From assembly GCA_018873245.2 (NCBI GenBank), contig JAEMBT020000009.1:14089112-14153111 (forward strand): a DNA stretch of 64,000 bases, read 5' to 3'. The notes beneath the pieces are model-generated. The model made no database searches. It worked only from the letters and a program-made list of their open reading frames with translations, and was not told where the DNA came from. The stretch is from Archegozetes longisetosus (Eukaryota; Arthropoda; Arachnida; Sarcoptiformes; Trhypochthoniidae). The position numbers and the translations under genes are program-made. Positions 63,655-64,000 of this stretch are shown here, piece by piece; position 1 is the first letter of the stretch; each line of letters begins with the position of its first letter.

Positions 63655-64000
63655 TTTAGTGTTGATGAATTGCTGAAGAAATATTAATACAGTTAAGCCT
63701 CTTTAAATTGAACAAACAGTAAAATAGTTCTTAAAAAACAATAAAACCTAAGCCTTAATTTCTAAGGATTTATTTAATGTAACTTTAAGAAACTATTTAA
63801 CTGGATGTCAGATTTACGATCGTTTATCTGCATAATAATTATTGAAAATGTAATTAGCATTCCTCAGATTTATGATCATAAGGATTTAATGGAATTTAAG
63901 ATTTTGGTGGAATTAAGATTCTAATGGAATTTAAAGATCCAATGGAATCCAAGAATCCAATGGAATTTTCAATTTGACGCATACTTCGGATCATTTATAT

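Larger units (their letters stand above)
56264..64000. other. Gene-poor region upstream of Shaw
   Basis: No exon was recognised on either strand in 7.7 kb. The proximal part (to about 57.3 kb) is less AT-rich in places (57100-57180) and may carry the Shaw promoter. The rest holds minisatellites (57720-57810, 58240-58350, 60970-61030, 61717-61846, 62165-62283), a family A element at 59151-59322, TTAGG-type clusters and a second copy of the GC-rich motif. Short open frames at 58558, 60867 and 61960 show no family motif. Confidence 0.55.

Overview
This is a window of nuclear DNA from a eukaryote, very A+T-rich, with intron-containing protein genes. It is most likely an arthropod. The genes read best as arthropod-type Patronin, Shaw, Rcd1/NSL3 and Argonaute orthologues. 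Short TTAGG-type clusters (the arthropod telomere motif) are scattered through it, and small introns of about 56-70 bases sit beside introns of many kilobases. Poly-Asn runs and many minisatellites would fit an acariform mite or another small AT-rich arthropod, but the species cannot be fixed from sequence alone.

Left half (4.3-33 kb), gene-dense. KANSL3 (+, 4315-6558) is tail-to-tail with SDF2 (-, 6786-7785). SDF2 is head-to-head with Patronin (+, 10228-22644). Patronin is tail-to-tail with AIMP1 (-, 23323-24425), which is head-to-head with a DDX5/Rm62-type RNA helicase (+, 24984-28365). A slicer-type Argonaute (+, 29486-33025) follows in tandem. Splice sites for all of these were placed by hand. 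Every model keeps one open frame with GT-AG boundaries and ends on a family-typical C terminus.

Right half (33-64 kb), gene-poor. A Thr/Cys/Pro-rich repeat exon lies on the minus strand (35076-35530), of uncertain status. A five-exon Shaw/Kv3 potassium channel (-, 38657-56056) has one 12.8 kb intron. No gene was seen from 56.3 to 64 kb. This half holds most of the short non-autonomous DNA-transposon-like elements (three families with recognisable copies) and about twenty minisatellites.

The genes are housekeeping or neuronal and do not form one pathway: chromatin acetylation complex (KANSL3), ER protein quality control (SDF2), microtubule minus ends (Patronin), tRNA-synthetase complex (AIMP1), RNA remodelling (DDX5), small-RNA silencing (Argonaute), membrane excitability (Shaw). 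No clear novel multi-gene system was found. The most interesting points are three candidate alternative first exons of Patronin that all end in the same splice phase, an in-frame hydrophobic plus heptapeptide-repeat extension upstream of the Shaw start, a coding minisatellite in Argonaute, a 5' micro-intron that gives Argonaute an RG-rich start, and a repeat exon readable on both strands.
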